Below, piece after piece: positions 1 through 12,065 of a stretch of DNA of 64,000 bases. Source of the stretch: Gnetum montanum (Eukaryota; Streptophyta; Gnetopsida; Gnetales; Gnetaceae); assembly GCA_015680685.1 (NCBI GenBank), contig MNCI01025089.1, positions 337,997-401,996 on the forward strand, given 5' to 3'. The first letter of the stretch is position 1; every line of letters starts with the position of its first letter. The notes under the pieces are model-generated. The model saw nothing but the letters and a program-made list of their open reading frames with translations, was not told where the DNA came from and made no database searches. A program made the translations under genes and the position numbers.

Positions 1-18
1 TGATTCTAAGAGGTGTGG

Positions 19-821
19 TGATGAGTGGTGAGGTACCCCTACACTCAACCATACAAATACAAGCATTTCACGCATGATCTGGTCGAACTCCAAGGACTAA
101 GTGCTTACACGCCTTAATGGAACACTCAAGGTTAATCAATCGTTGTCTTCCCAAACTTACTTGTATTGTCATGATTGTATGGTTAAGTAAGCTTGAGGTA
201 TATGATTTATATAGATTTTATATTTTTATGTCTTCTACTAGTAAAGGAAAGGGAGAGAGAACTAAGTTACTAACTTACATCAACTATTCATTAACTAGTT
301 TCCAAATGTTCCTAACACTAGTATCCATTCCTACTTACCGCATACATCCTACACCAGTGCAACGTTGCTGGACTTACCAACGCTAGTTGCTACTGGGTTA
401 TCAAGCGCTACACGCATGCTCGAAGCAGTCGTATTGAATGTATTTAATTAATGGGATTAAGGGTTGAGAAATATATTAATTAACTAGGAAAGCACTAAAA
501 AATCATTAATTTATAATTAGCTTAATTTGTATGCTGCAAGGTTTATCACAAATTTCTTCTTTATTACCGTACACAAAATTGTGCTCAAGTACAAATTGCT
601 CAAATAAAGATCTGTTCACTCTATGACTCCTACTGCGGACACACAGAAATAATTCTAACTCTGGAATAACAAAACTACAAGAATCTGGCTAAGGGTCTAA
701 ATCTAACTCTTGGAACAAAGGCACCACCTCTTATTTATAGAAGATGAGGCAAGACGCAATATCGTGTATGCGATATTGCATGGCAAATGCGACATCACGT
801 ACACGATATCATGGCTCATCA
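19..821 (-). repeat. 3' LTR of element A
   Basis: This 803-bp copy matches 6144-6939. On the minus strand it has a TATA-like TATAAATAA (complement of 731-739) and an AATAAA-type poly(A) signal (complement of 560-565). The U3 part near 755-810 carries inverted and direct versions of GCGATAT/ATATCGC. It ends in CATCA at 821. I see no convincing purine tract next to it at 822, where the plus-strand priming site would be expected. Confidence 0.88.
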
Positions 822-2898
822 TAACCCATGATTGAATGAAAAATCATCCTCGATTTCCTTACAAAATATTGGGACGGTATGGGATTATTGACTTGAACGA
901 TAACTAATTGTGAATGGGGTGACATGTGAATGGATTATTCATTACAATACATGACAATATTAGTGTTCATGACTACAAAAATGAACACTATACACAATTG
1001 ACATCCAACCTTATTTGGTAGCTGAGGAAGAAGAGAGAGAGAGAGAGAAAAGGAAGAAGACATGTTTTTGTTGACACCAGGATTGCACCTTCCATTGTCC
1101 ATCCATAACCGCGCCATTGATCTTGTTCCCTGCACAACTGTTCTAGCACTAGTCCATCCTGAGTGTTCCTCCAAACCTAGTCCATTGTTGTATGATTGCC
1201 ATCTACACAAAAAACACAGTCACATATGAGCAAAGATAAGTAAGTCACAATATAGTTGATACCTTGCCTTGTTGTAAGGTCCATTGGCTAAGTTATGATA
1301 TGGCTAATACAGATTTTAGAGATATAACACTGGTGACTACCCAAGATGTAAGGGTTAGGAAAATTGAAAAAATTGGACCAAGGCCCCCATGACTAGGAGT
1401 GATCCTCCGGTAGAGATAGAATGGAAAAAGATAAGGAATAAGAAAGATGGTGAAAAAGAAACAACGACAATGCTAATAAAATGGATGTTAGAGATGGGAA
1501 TGAACAAAACAAATGTTGATTGCAGAAATTTTTAAGGGAAAGAAGTTAACTGATGCATCAAATAGGAATGCCAATGGGTCTTCCCCAAAGTAGGCTCATG
1601 CCCTTTATGTCCTAACAAACCCTCATTCAAAGAGTCCGTAGGCTCTAGGAATGTCTTTTGGAAGCAAGAGTTAAAGACTTAACCACAAGAATTCACCAAA
1701 GAGAAAATAATGCATCAAAAAAAATTTAAACTACTGATACAACCGATAATGAGGTGGAAAATGAGGAAAGAATGATGGAAAGAATGGAATGGAATGGAGT
1801 CCCAAGAACAAGGTGGTGTATAGTCCCTTGTGTATTTATGGTTAATGTAACAGAGTATATCTAATTCCAAATCCAGCCTCACATAATCCACATCTAGTGA
1901 CTTAGCATTAACACACTTAGCTAATCCAACCTCTTGAAGTAACAAGAATGCCTCCACCAAATATTCACCACCATTCTGAAGAAACAAGATAGGGAAAAGT
2001 AGGAAGTAAGAGAGGGCCTTAGTTAGAGGGAACGTGTTTTTTTAGGTCCATAACCAGTGCTTATAGCTGAGATGATTATTTTGTCTAAGGGGTGTGCTTT
2101 AAATTCTCATTGTATTTTTTTTTTATTTTTTCTTCTTCTTTTTTTGCATAGAACCACATCATGCAAAGACTTATTTTTATTGGCTTAGCTTCCCAATGAT
2201 GGAGCAATGTCAAAATTGTAAGGAAAACTCAAGAAGAAACATCCAAGCACCCAAGAGAATAGCCAACACAAATGCATCAAATCCCCTTGAAGTCATACCC
2301 TATTCATTCCTTGAGTTCTTCCTTAGTTTGAGAAATGCCGAGTCACCAGTTTGTTAATAGTTTTATTATTAAAGAAAGAGAGTGTATAGTTTCAAGCCAA
2401 GAGAGACCATAGAAATTCATGGATGCATGGATGACGTGGACTCATTGCCTATTATATCAAAAGAGCCATACCTTAGTGTCACCATTATAACTCTAAGGTA
2501 AAAACCAAACATTAGCAATCCGTAGAATACAATTCATACCACCATTAGGACCACTTATTTGGTGACAAATCTAACAAAATCAAAACAACAAAAAAAGATA
2601 AAAACAAAAAAAAAAACAACAAAACAAATAGTCACACAAAGGAATGAAGAAGTATAAACGATGTTGCAAAACAAAAACAAGAAAAAATTAAAGAAATTTG
2701 TAAAACAAAAATGTGTAAGACAAAAATTTAAAAGGGACCTGAGGGCCTCAAATGATTAGTAGAAGTGGCCATCTCCCCCTTGACTAAGTTAGAAGGAGGA
2801 GATCTGAAATAGTGAGCACAAGTTATTCCCTCAGTTGGTTCCATGTACATTAGTGAGTTTCTCTCTTGATCAGCTATCAGCCACTAGGTGTCTTCTTG
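822..2898 (-). other. Element A 3' internal region, non-coding and heavily deleted
   Basis: By comparison with elements B and C, 822-1000 matches the sequence just inside B's left LTR (9510-9720). About 1260-2800 matches the non-coding stretch downstream of integrase, for example the shared block 'AGGCTCATGCC' near 1590, 12880 and 39010. The extra ORF is absent. The GA-rich microsatellite at 1031-1048 and the segment up to about 1240 have no counterpart in B or C. At about 2814-2822 the sequence jumps from this region straight into the start of pol, so about 2.7 kb of RT-RNase H-IN is missing. Confidence 0.65.
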
Positions 2899-3501
2899 TC
2901 ATGTGGCTGCTGCATATAGGTACTTTTGTATATTGATGTCTTGTGCACACCAGTTGCATGCAGGCAATGCTAAACTCTGCACAACCCATGATCTCTGCAC
3001 ACAATTACACCCTGTATCACTATATGCGATGCATGGAACCTTCTTCTTCTTGATCTTTCCAAAAGTGTTTTCCTTGGATATTTTTAGGGAAAGATTGTGA
3101 ATTCCTATGCATGCATCTATAGTACTTAGCCATGCCCTTCCAATTATTATTGAGAAATCCCCTTTATTTTTATTGACTTGTATCACTAGGAAATCAGTTG
3201 GGTATGACCACCCACACATAGTGGTGATGATGTCCTCTACCAATCCCAAGAGAATAGCGATGGACTAGTCAGGCAGCTCTAGGTGAATATTGCTCTTCCT
3301 TAATGAAGGCAGGTTCCAGGCTTTGTACATTTCTTGTGATATTAAGTTGACTCCAGAACTTGAATTCAGAAGAGCTTTGCATGGCTCATTCCTTGCAATT
3401 TGGAGATAGATTAGAGGGCTTCCAAGGTCAAATAATTTCTTGGGAAGGTGGCCTACCTTAATCCAGTAAATAATAGCATGTGTTAACATAACTATATGCA
3501 T
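2899..3501 (-). pseudogene. Element A retroviral-type aspartic protease, broken
   Basis: Two consecutive in-frame pieces are separated by one stop (TAG at 3262-3264, where a Q codon would fit). The first piece contains 'ALLNSSSGVNLIS', which lines up with the D-S/T-G active site of Ty3/gypsy proteases (LLDSGASVNLIS). The catalytic D has become N, and G has become S. Then come 'SNIHLELPD' and the 'GLVEDI...DFLVIQV...IIIGRAWLST' block, equivalent to the family's GRPWL motif. The loss of the catalytic residue and the stop make it non-functional. It follows gag directly, as in a gag-pro-pol polyprotein. Confidence 0.8.
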
Positions 3502-3513
3502 TGAGCTTGGTGT

Positions 3514-5999
3514 TTAGTTCGAAGGGAGCTCTAAAGTTGTATTTAATGGAGAGGCATTCAGAGGTTCAACTGCTTGTGGTTGTAAGTGCTTGGTTGGACT
3601 ATTGGCTCTGAAGACAGGTATTTTCTTCATATGATTGTTAGAACCAATAGTGGGTTGAGGATTTACAACCCTTATGACATTGTGTTGTTGTGGTTGAGTA
3701 GGAAGTTCCCCTTGCATTGCTAAAGCAGGTGGTAACCGAGCCATTGGTGTGAGAGCTACAAATGTATTTGAAGGATGATATGTCTATGGGTTATCTTCCC
3801 TAGGAGAAGGAGTTTTATAATACTCACGATCTTGGTAGTGATCTTTTGATGTAACGTGATTGATAGATTCATGTGGAGAGATTGGATGTTGGACATAATA
3901 GCCATATGGGTTAGGCTGTCGGTAGGGGTATTGTTGCCGTCATGGTGCCATCCCCCATGATTGTGGGTATTTTCACTGTTCATGCTACTCAACGGGTTGT
4001 GGTGGAGTTCCACTTGGATAATATGTTGAAGGTTGGTAGAACTGTATTGGGTTACCTTGGGGATAAGGTAACCGTCAAGGTTCTTGCCATTTATTTAGTC
4101 GTGGATTGAGTGCATACATCCCAAACTCTTCTAGATGTGAGATCACTGAACAACATCCCTTAGGATGGTCATATTGGCATATCTCACATCCACCATCATT
4201 GTCTATGTCTGAATCCACAACCTCTTCTATGATGGCTATTTTACCCTTACCCTTGTTACATGCATTGTCCACTTCTCTCTTTTTATTTTTGTCGCGATCA
4301 CTACCTCGCTCTCTAGACTCCTCTACAATTTTAAGAATAATTTCAAACCTACTATCCATGGAGTCCCACATTTGGTCTACCTTTTTCAATACTTCTGTCA
4401 TTAAATTTTGGAGAGGAAATTTTTTCCTATTCACCATCTCTTCAAATGGTGACTCTTCTTCCTTCTCACAAAATCTCACTCCTCTTTTTTTGAGGGAAGG
4501 ACCCTAGTTGTATTCTTCTGCACTTTCTCTCTTTCGTAGTTCACCTTCTTCTTTGGCTACTTGCTGTAGCAATCTATGAATTTGATGAGACCTAAGATCT
4601 AATAACCTTCCTTGGGCATACGTCCCAAGGGTTCTTCTTGTTTCATGCCTAAGTCCATCCATGAGATGGCGTAGTTGATCCCGCTATGAATAACCATGGC
4701 TAGGGCAACAATGTAACAGTGTGTAATAGCGGACCATGGTAGCATCCAAGGGTTCATGATTTTCTTACTTTCATCCTTGGATTTTCTTCCATAGGATAGA
4801 CACTTAAGAGTACATTTGGTACTTATTATTGAATAGTTCTAACATTGTAATCCACCTTCGAATGGATTCCGGTTCTAAAGACTGGTACCAACTTTCAAGT
4901 TCTTTCACTAGTGTCCTTGGGAACAACTTTAATTTTTGCCATTCGTTTTCTATTTTTTGCAAGGCACATGCATCGTGGAATACTTGTAAATGATTTTGAG
5001 GTTCAGTGTTGTATCCCCCTTCAAATTGTGGGATGTTGTTCATGTCTAACCTCTTGATCCTACTATCCTTTTGTTGCCTTGTTGGAACTCTTACGACCTC
5101 TGTTATATCTAACATGCTTCTAGTTATGAGTAGGGGTTCTCTGTGATTATCTTGTTCATAGCATCTATGGTGTCTACATGGTTCCCTTCTCTCCCTTCTT
5201 CTATGCCTTGATTCCTTAGAGTGCCCTAGTCCTTGTTCTCGACCATCTTGTCAATGTTTTTCACTTCGTATTCCCTTATCCTAACAATTGGTCTTCCTAT
5301 GATTGCGTCTAGACACTGAAGGAGATGGTGAAGATGATAATGAAGGTGAACAATAAGGAGAACCATTTCCATGACAGTGTTTTCTACCTTCTCTTCGATG
5401 GTATTGGCCATGATCATGATCGCAATTAGAATGTCCATACTTATCATGTGTTTGAAGGTAGTAGAACTAGGGTTGTGAATAGTGGAGTGAAGGTTCTAAT
5501 ACACCACCTCTTGGCCAATTTTAGGAGAAGGAACATCATTTCGTGAGGAACCTGTTGAAGCATGTTCACCCCCTTCAATTTCGCTCAACACGTGTACAGC
5601 ATCATGGAACCATTTACCCTTCAAGGACGTATTGTATCTATCCTACCGCAAGTCCCTTTGATGTTGCACTTATGTGAGATGATAGTCCCTTGTGTCATGA
5701 TCACATAGAATGTATTCTACATATAAAAACCACATGCCTATTTGTGTGAGAACATGAAGGAGCATGTTCGGGACTGATCGGTCTGGAGGCAACACTATGT
5801 TACCCTCCAAGTCTCTCCAATGTAGTTGTTCATCTTGGTGGAGAATAAAGGTGAAATCGGGCACATACTCATCGGGATAGATATATACCACGAGAAACCA
5901 TTGAGGAACTAACAGATCTTAGTTATGTGTATTATGCTGCTGACTACCTCTTGTGTTAGTCCTAGGCGGTGAAGCGCTCTTATGCGAAGAAGAAGACAT
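3514..5999 (-). pseudogene. Element A gag, broken
   Basis: The frame opens at ATG 5999 (MSSSSHKSASPP). The same start context occurs in B (18768) and C (46112). Around 4804-5115 lies a clear retrotransposon gag core: 'IPQFEGGYNTEPQNHLQVFH' and 'LKLFPRTLVKELESWYQSL' match the plant Retrotrans_gag pattern (capsid region). At 4075-4479 follow an acidic/basic coiled segment and a compact Cys/His motif 'CEICQYDHPKGCC', possibly a shortened zinc knuckle. Pro/Gln-rich linker sequence (3514-4013) leads to the protease. Several stops and frame changes, for example between 5226 and 5447, show decay. Confidence 0.78.
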
Positions 6000-6124
6000 T
6001 TTATCTTGTTCAATGTGCAATGAACCATTGACTTATCTTTCTTTGATTAACCCTAAGGGTTCGTTCTAACGTTCCAATGATATGAAGAATTTCCTATGTT
6101 CTACCTAGCATACAAACAACTAAG

Positions 6125-6143
6125 TCCTCAGCAACAACACCAA
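6125..6143 (-). promoter_or_regulatory. Primer-binding site of element A
   Basis: On the minus strand the bases directly after the 5' LTR read TTGGTGTTGTTGCTGAGGA. The pattern resembles the tRNA-Asp-type binding site described for Athila elements, with several C-to-T and G-to-A changes. The same position in B, C and D carries related versions. Confidence 0.6.
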
Positions 6144-6939
6144 TGATGAGTGGCGATGTACCCCTACACTCAACCATACAAATACAAGCATTTCACGCAT
6201 GATCTGGTCGAAATCCAAGGACTAAGTGCTTACACGCCTTAATGGAACACTCAAGGTTAATCAATCGTTGTCTTCCCAAACTTACTTGTATTGTCACGAT
6301 TTTATGGTTAAGTAAGCTCGAGGTATATGATTTTTATAGCTTTTATATTTTTATGTCTTCTGCTAGTAAAAGAAAGGGAGAGAGAACTAAGTTACTAACT
6401 TACATAAACTATTCATTAACCAGTTTCTAAATGTTCCTAACACTAGTATCTATTCCCACTTGTTTCACACATCCTGAACCAGTGCAATGCTACTGGGCTT
6501 ACCAAACGCTAGTCATAAATGGGTTACCAAGCGCTACACGCATGCACGAAGTAGTCGTACTAAATGTATTTAATTAAAGGGATTAAGGGTTGAGAAAGAT
6601 ATTAATTAACTAGAAAAGCATTAAACAATCATTAATTTCTAATTAGCTTAATCTGTATGCTGCAAGGTTTATCACANAAACAAGTGGGAATAGATACTAG
6701 TGTTAGGAACATTTAGAAACTGGNAGATCTGTTCACTCTATGACTGCTACTGTAGACACACAGAAATAATTCTAACTTTGGAATAACAAAACTACAAGAA
6801 TCTGGCTAAGGGTCTAAGTCTAACTCTCGGAACAAAGGGTGCCACCTCTTATTTATAGAAGACAAGGTAGGACATGATATTGCGTATGTGATATCACGTG
6901 GCGAATGCGACATCATGTATGCAATATCATGGCTCATCA
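6144..6939 (-). repeat. 5' LTR of element A
   Basis: This 796-bp copy starts TGATGAGTGGCG and ends CATCA just before the TGTGG target duplication. It would hold the promoter of the element. A TATAAATAA box lies on the minus strand (complement of 6849-6857). Between two N bases (6677 and 6724) about 70 bp of normal LTR is replaced by a 46-bp inverted copy of 6420-6465, almost certainly an assembly error. Confidence 0.9.
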
Positions 6940-7300
6940 TGTGGATAGTGGAGCCACTTAGTGACATTGATTGTTGGACATAGTACCATAGGGATTTAGG
7001 TGCTAGTAAGGATATTGCTATCTTGATAATGACATTCTCCACGATTAAGTTATGCCACTATTGGTAATAGTCTTAAGGCTAAGGTGGCATTCCACTTGGG
7101 TAATATTGCTATTGATGAAACCATTGCCTATAGTTGCCCTAAGGATAAAGCAACCTCCTAGGTACTTCCCTTTTAACAAACGTTAAATTTTAGGCATACA
7201 TCCCAAATTTCTATAGGTATGACAAAATTAAGCAATAGTCCTTTGGATGCCTATATTGGCATATGTCACATCCTCTATTGTCTAAAATGAAATTTTTTTT
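6940..7300 (-). pseudogene. gag fragment of an older related element that hosts element A
   Basis: Immediately right of element A the sequence follows A's own gag (about 3885-4205): 'GTTGGACATA', 'CATTCCACTTGG', 'GCATACATCCCAAA' and 'TATTGGCATAT.TCACATCC' appear in the same order. No long ORF remains. A therefore inserted into gag of another member of its family. The left part of that host lies outside the window. Homology fades near 7300. Confidence 0.7.
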
Positions 7301-8673
7301 CATTTTGCATAATGTACATTTAAAAAAATATTAGAAGGACTCGAATGTTTAAAAATCTCATGTATGACTTAGTTTGTGTTACACACTTACCTTTATCCAT
7401 ACCTAGAGGAGAAATGGTAGGTGATAAGAATTTATTAAACTTGAAAATACTATAAATACCAAAGAAACCTAAATATGATATAAAGCAAGACATGACTACT
7501 ATCTAATCTCAAGGAATCTTAATACAAGGCATGCCCATCATATCTAATCACATGACAATAACTATTAAGCATGATGATGAAAGTCATAATACATAATTGA
7601 AAGAGAAAAAAGTCTTGCTTTTCCATTTAGAGACAACCATGGAGATGATTATCCCAATACAATTCAATTAAATTAAGCCCATTATTTAATTATACTCTAT
7701 TGGCTAGTTTGAGATCCTCAAGAGTGTTACAAGACTAGGACTCTACAAGTCACTTTTTTCATTTGATTTTCACCACATATAATACCTTAAAATATAGATC
7801 AAAAATTCAATTACCTTATAATCCATGTAAGAAAGAATGCCTTGTGGTTAAATAGAAGATAGAAGTGTAGAGTCCTTTTAAGTGTCATTACTCATACTAC
7901 ACTTGTAGGTGCTATGTGAACACTAAAGTTAATCTATCTTGAATCTACTCTCATTTCCTTGTTAAGATAGGGCTTCAAGATAATGTCAAATAGTGCTTTT
8001 CAAAAGCTACACTAGAACAACCTGATTGAGTTTCATAATTAATTCAAAATGTGTGTTTCATAAAATGCATAATTCAAGTCCAAAGCCTTGGATGAAGGAT
8101 GTAGGCATGGAATGGTAAAAAAAGCCTTTCCTCTTAGAGTGTGCCAATTTCTTCTGATACAGCAAAAGATCTTATCTTCTTTACATGGTTTGGGTTCCAC
8201 CAGCTAGAAGACTAATCAAAGTAGCCACTCTAGAAAGATTATCATTAGTATATTTTAATCAATGACATTATATCTTATTTTCCTAATTTAACAAGTGATT
8301 GGTTGAAATTCAACAAAACCTTGCAAAGAATAGACTTCTCAACTAATAGTTTAGGAGGTGGGGGACCAAAACACTAGAGATACTTTTTATGGTAATTATC
8401 AACTCTAAAGTTTTTCCTTGTCCAAAGGACCATACCCCTACCTCTATTTTTCGTTTTCCTCAATCCAAGCTCAGGTTGTCATTATTCAACTTCAATGCTT
8501 ATGAAAGATGCATAGTTGGTTGCATTAAATTGCTTATTAACAACAACCAAGACATATGCTCACTTTGTTATTGCCCCTACTAAATGAGCAAAAGTGATTG
8601 CATACTACTAAATGAGTCTAATATAAAGCTACTATTTATATAAGTCTATAATCAAAGGCTTGACGAAAAGTAA
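7301..8673. other. No gene recognised, 7.3-8.7 kb
   Basis: AT-rich DNA without a long ORF or a domain that I can identify. The short open frame at 8389-8583 has no family resemblance that I recognise. Confidence 0.5.
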
Positions 8674-9509
8674 TGATGAGCGCTGAGTAGACCCTACGCC
8701 AAACCATATGAATCAGTAAGTGTTCACATGTGATCTGATTGAATTCCTTGGACTTATAGCCTTCCAAGTACACTAGTCACTAGGAAGTGAAAATAACCAT
8801 TGGAATTATTATCTTCCCAATTACACTTGTGAAATGTAAAGATATGGTTGAATGCAACTAAGGCATATGATTTTTGTCATTTTTATGTTTTATGTTCTAA
8901 GTCACCTAAGAATAAGGAATAGAGAATTAAATATATTTAATTTCCAATTTAATCTAACTAGCTAATATTTAACTAATCCTAGCATAAGAATCCATTTCCA
9001 CTTGTCGTGCACATCTTGAACACATTTTAATGCTACTGGGTTACCAAATGTTAAGTGTTACAAGGATCACCAAGTGCTAAGTGTATGTTTGAAGTGGCCA
9101 TACCTATGTGCTTAATTTATCACTATTTAATATAACTTAATTTATTTCATAATTAATTATTTAATTACTTAAAGCATTAAAAAATTACATAAAATTCTAA
9201 ATGCATAAAGGAAATAATTAATTTATTTTAAATTGCTGCAAAGTTTATCAAAAAGCTCATCTTTATTACCACACACATTGCCATGCTCAAGTACAATAAT
9301 GCATGAATAAAAATTTGTACATTCTTTAACTTCTACAACTATGAAAAAATATGTCATAAACATGATGAGTGAGTGCATTTTTATAAGCAAAAATAGACAT
9401 TGTGTCAACAAGGTCACGTCAATGCATCAATTCGTATCTTTGATGTGTTCACATTGATGGGACTACATCGATGAGGCCTAATCGATGTAACCCATGGCAT
9501 GACTCATCA
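8674..9509 (-). repeat. 3' LTR of element B
   Basis: This 836-bp copy is the partner of 18928-19803. U3, at the right side as written, has repeated CATCGATG/ACATTGATGGG motifs (about 9420-9490). It ends GACTCATCA at 9509. Confidence 0.85.
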
Positions 9510-9786
9510 TACCTCCACAACTGAATGAAAACTCATCCTCAACTAAACAAAAGAAGAAATAAGTTTCTTACAAAATTTTGGAAAGGTACGGAATTATTGA
9601 CTACCTATTCACAGATACAAACTCAAACAAACACTAAGTGCCTAAGTGTACAAATTTATAATTATTACAAAATTTTGGTGTTCATGATAACAAAATTGAA
9701 TACAAAATTAAGAAAAAAAATGATAAATTCCTTTGATGATGCAAAGACAAGGAAGGTGTTCAAATTGTTCTAGGTAGTGGAGGTTC

Positions 9787-12065
9787 CTAAGGCTCTGAAG
9801 GATCTTCTCCCACTTTAGGCACATGCAGTGCTTGAGATGATTGTGGTTGACTTACAGTAGCTGCAATTTCTAGTGGAAGATGGAACATGTCCAAAAATGC
9901 CTTCATCTTCTTCTCCTTACTTGTAGGATCATTCATGCTACACACTACATTGCAAATATGGACCAGTGTGGGAACGTTCCAAAGATAGGGCATTTCTAAG
10001 AACAACTTCTTCACATTGACAAACCAAGTAGCTAAACTTTTGCATTTAACATCAAACATCTTTACTACATGTTGTAACTCTTGGTAGTGAGTCAATCTCC
10101 TAGCTAGGTTTTTAGTTGTAGACCATTAATTAATGAAACATTGTTTGAGAACATCAAGTTCTGCATTTACCACCTCAAGATTCTTCTTGGTGTCTCTGTG
10201 ATGCTTAAACTCTACTGCGTACAACAAGTATGAAGTGGCCACTTGTTTATCTAATTCATACCATAGCCATCTGGTAGTCAACATCATTAGATTTGCATAA
10301 TGGAGATTGGCAATATCCATACACTCCATCACCTCCTTAATTTGTAGCTCCTTCATGCCAATTTTCACTTTGTTATAGTCATTGATCCCATCAAAGATAG
10401 GCTGCCAGACATCACCTCCCTACTTGAGCTACTGGAGGGACATATTAACTTTCACCTTCATCATTTGAATATGTTTCTCATTAATTTCCTTTTGTAGACC
10501 AAGCTAATCTCTGTAGTGATTTTTGACTCTCTATAAATTGAGAACCTCATTTTTCCAAGTAGCTATCTCTATTGTAGATATCTACCGAAGGGCCCAGACT
10601 TCCTTCATGGAGAGATTTCTATTTTCAAGTGTCAATCTCCTTAGTTTATTATTCACTCTAGCTAGCACCTCCTATTGTTGATGGATGAAATCTTTCATTT
10701 GCTACTTTTGTACATCAACATTCCACAAGTGATGATTTTCTACACTCAAAGTCACATTCTCCTAGCAACTCTCGTGTAAGGCCTTTTGGATATTATGCAT
10801 GGTGGCATCAACCAAGGATTGATCAAAGACCGTTGTCTTCTTAGCATCCTCCACCTTTTTGAGCTTTTCTTAAAGTTGTTTGAAAACGTTATCATGTGTC
10901 AATGCAGGATTGAGGAATGTGGGATTATCAAGATGGACTCTTAATTTTGCAACCTTTACAACCAAGCTTTGGTTTTGAGCTTGGGCTATTTTGAGTTATC
11001 CCTCCATGATAATGCATTTTTCCCTTGCTTCCAACAACTCCAACTGGGTTATAGTGATTGTATCTAGAAGGTCAAAGACATCTAAAATTGGATGCCTAGT
11101 TCCCACCAGTTGGTCTAGTAACTCCTCGTGCTAGGCTATGATCAATCTACTACTAACTTTTCCTATGAATGTCTACACATCTTTGAGTGTAGAAACATCT
11201 AGTATGGATGTCATAGGTGCATTCAATGCATTGCTAATTATATCAACAATCATATTTGCTATTGTCTCCTACCCATGGTGGTACATCCACAAGATAGTCA
11301 GAAAATGTAGTCACATTTTGAAATGTAGTAACTAGATTAGCAACACATGCATAGGCAGAAAATGTAGTCACTTTACTAAGCCTCACTATTAGATCGAGGT
11401 GATGGGTAGCTATCTTGAAATATATGCATTCCACCACTATGAGTACATCATACTCCTTATGGTCTACTCCATAGCATCACTGGGTCCACTCTTTCTTTAG
11501 CTTAGGATTTTTTTTGGTTGAGATCTTTACCAAGTTGATTCTAGTATCAAGAAAGCCAAGAGCCCATGGGATTGCTTCCATTGAGTAGGACATGCAAATG
11601 TCCTTAATTCTAATTATGATACCTAGTTGTTGATTATTTCAGAAGAAGTATGTCTCTTCCATGTACTACTTCCCATTGGAAGTGATGATTGGCCACATAA
11701 GAGAGGTCTACAATTGAGCTTTGACTTCCTCTAGAGAAAACTCCAAGAATGTTCCAAAGTTCAGATCTTGAAGAACGAAATGTTGAACATCCCTAGGCTT
11801 GATTTGATCAAGGTAGACACATGTCAAGGTAACTTGAAGTCTAGGCATGTGATCCATTTCCTTATCTCAATAAGACTACTTTGATTCTACTTCTTATAGA
11901 ATTTGATGAATAGATTCCACTTCAAGATCCTCATGAAAGAGAACCCATGGCATGAGTTTCAGCTTCCTACTTTGAGCGTTGTTCTTGTTGACCCCTTCTA
12001 GTTTAGGCCCCTTATCCTTAGTTTAGGATAGTCTTGCCTCCAACCCATGCTTTGGTCTTGGTACC
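9787..12065 (-). pseudogene. Element B 3' ORF (downstream of integrase), unknown product, broken
   Basis: A coding-like stretch lies downstream of pol and in the same direction. It opens near 12065 with 'MVPRPKHG', and element C has 'MVPKPKHS' at the equivalent place. About 70-170 residues in is a block conserved between B and C: 'DVQHFVLQDLNFGTF', then 'IRIKDICMSYSMEAIPWALG'. The rest (10126-10368, 9787-10095 and intervening frames) is rich in charged and Leu residues and looks coiled-coil-like. The conserved block loosely recalls the 'putative plant transposon protein' domain found in 3' ORFs of plant Ty3 elements, but I cannot confirm that. Several stops are present. The position is that of the env-like ORF of Athila elements. 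I see no clear membrane segment. Confidence 0.5.

Larger units (their letters stand above)
19..6939 (-). mobile_element. Element A: complete-ended but internally deleted Ty3/gypsy (Athila-like) LTR retrotransposon
   Basis: Two LTRs (19-821 and 6144-6939) both begin TGATGAGTGG and end CATCA as written on the plus strand. They are flanked by a perfect 5-bp target duplication TGTGG at 14-18 and 6940-6944, which fixes both ends. The primer-binding site next to the right LTR and the direction of gag and protease show that it reads on the minus strand, right to left. Inside are gag and protease relics only. Reverse transcriptase, RNase H, integrase and the 3' ORF seen in elements B and C are missing. 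Comparing the first 210 aligned LTR bases by eye gives about eight differences, so this is the youngest insertion here. It cannot encode its own replication. Confidence 0.9.

Noticed and set aside
117-430. Open frames at 117-386 and 6242-6430 with similar proteins
   Set aside because: They lie within the two LTRs of element A and match only because the LTRs match; no domain.
1031-1048. GA microsatellite as a GAGA-type regulatory site
   Set aside because: It lies in the decayed interior of element A with no promoter context.
3056-4507. Plus-strand frames over element A gag and protease (for example 4106-4507)
   Set aside because: They overlap minus-strand gag/protease with recognisable motifs and are shadows.
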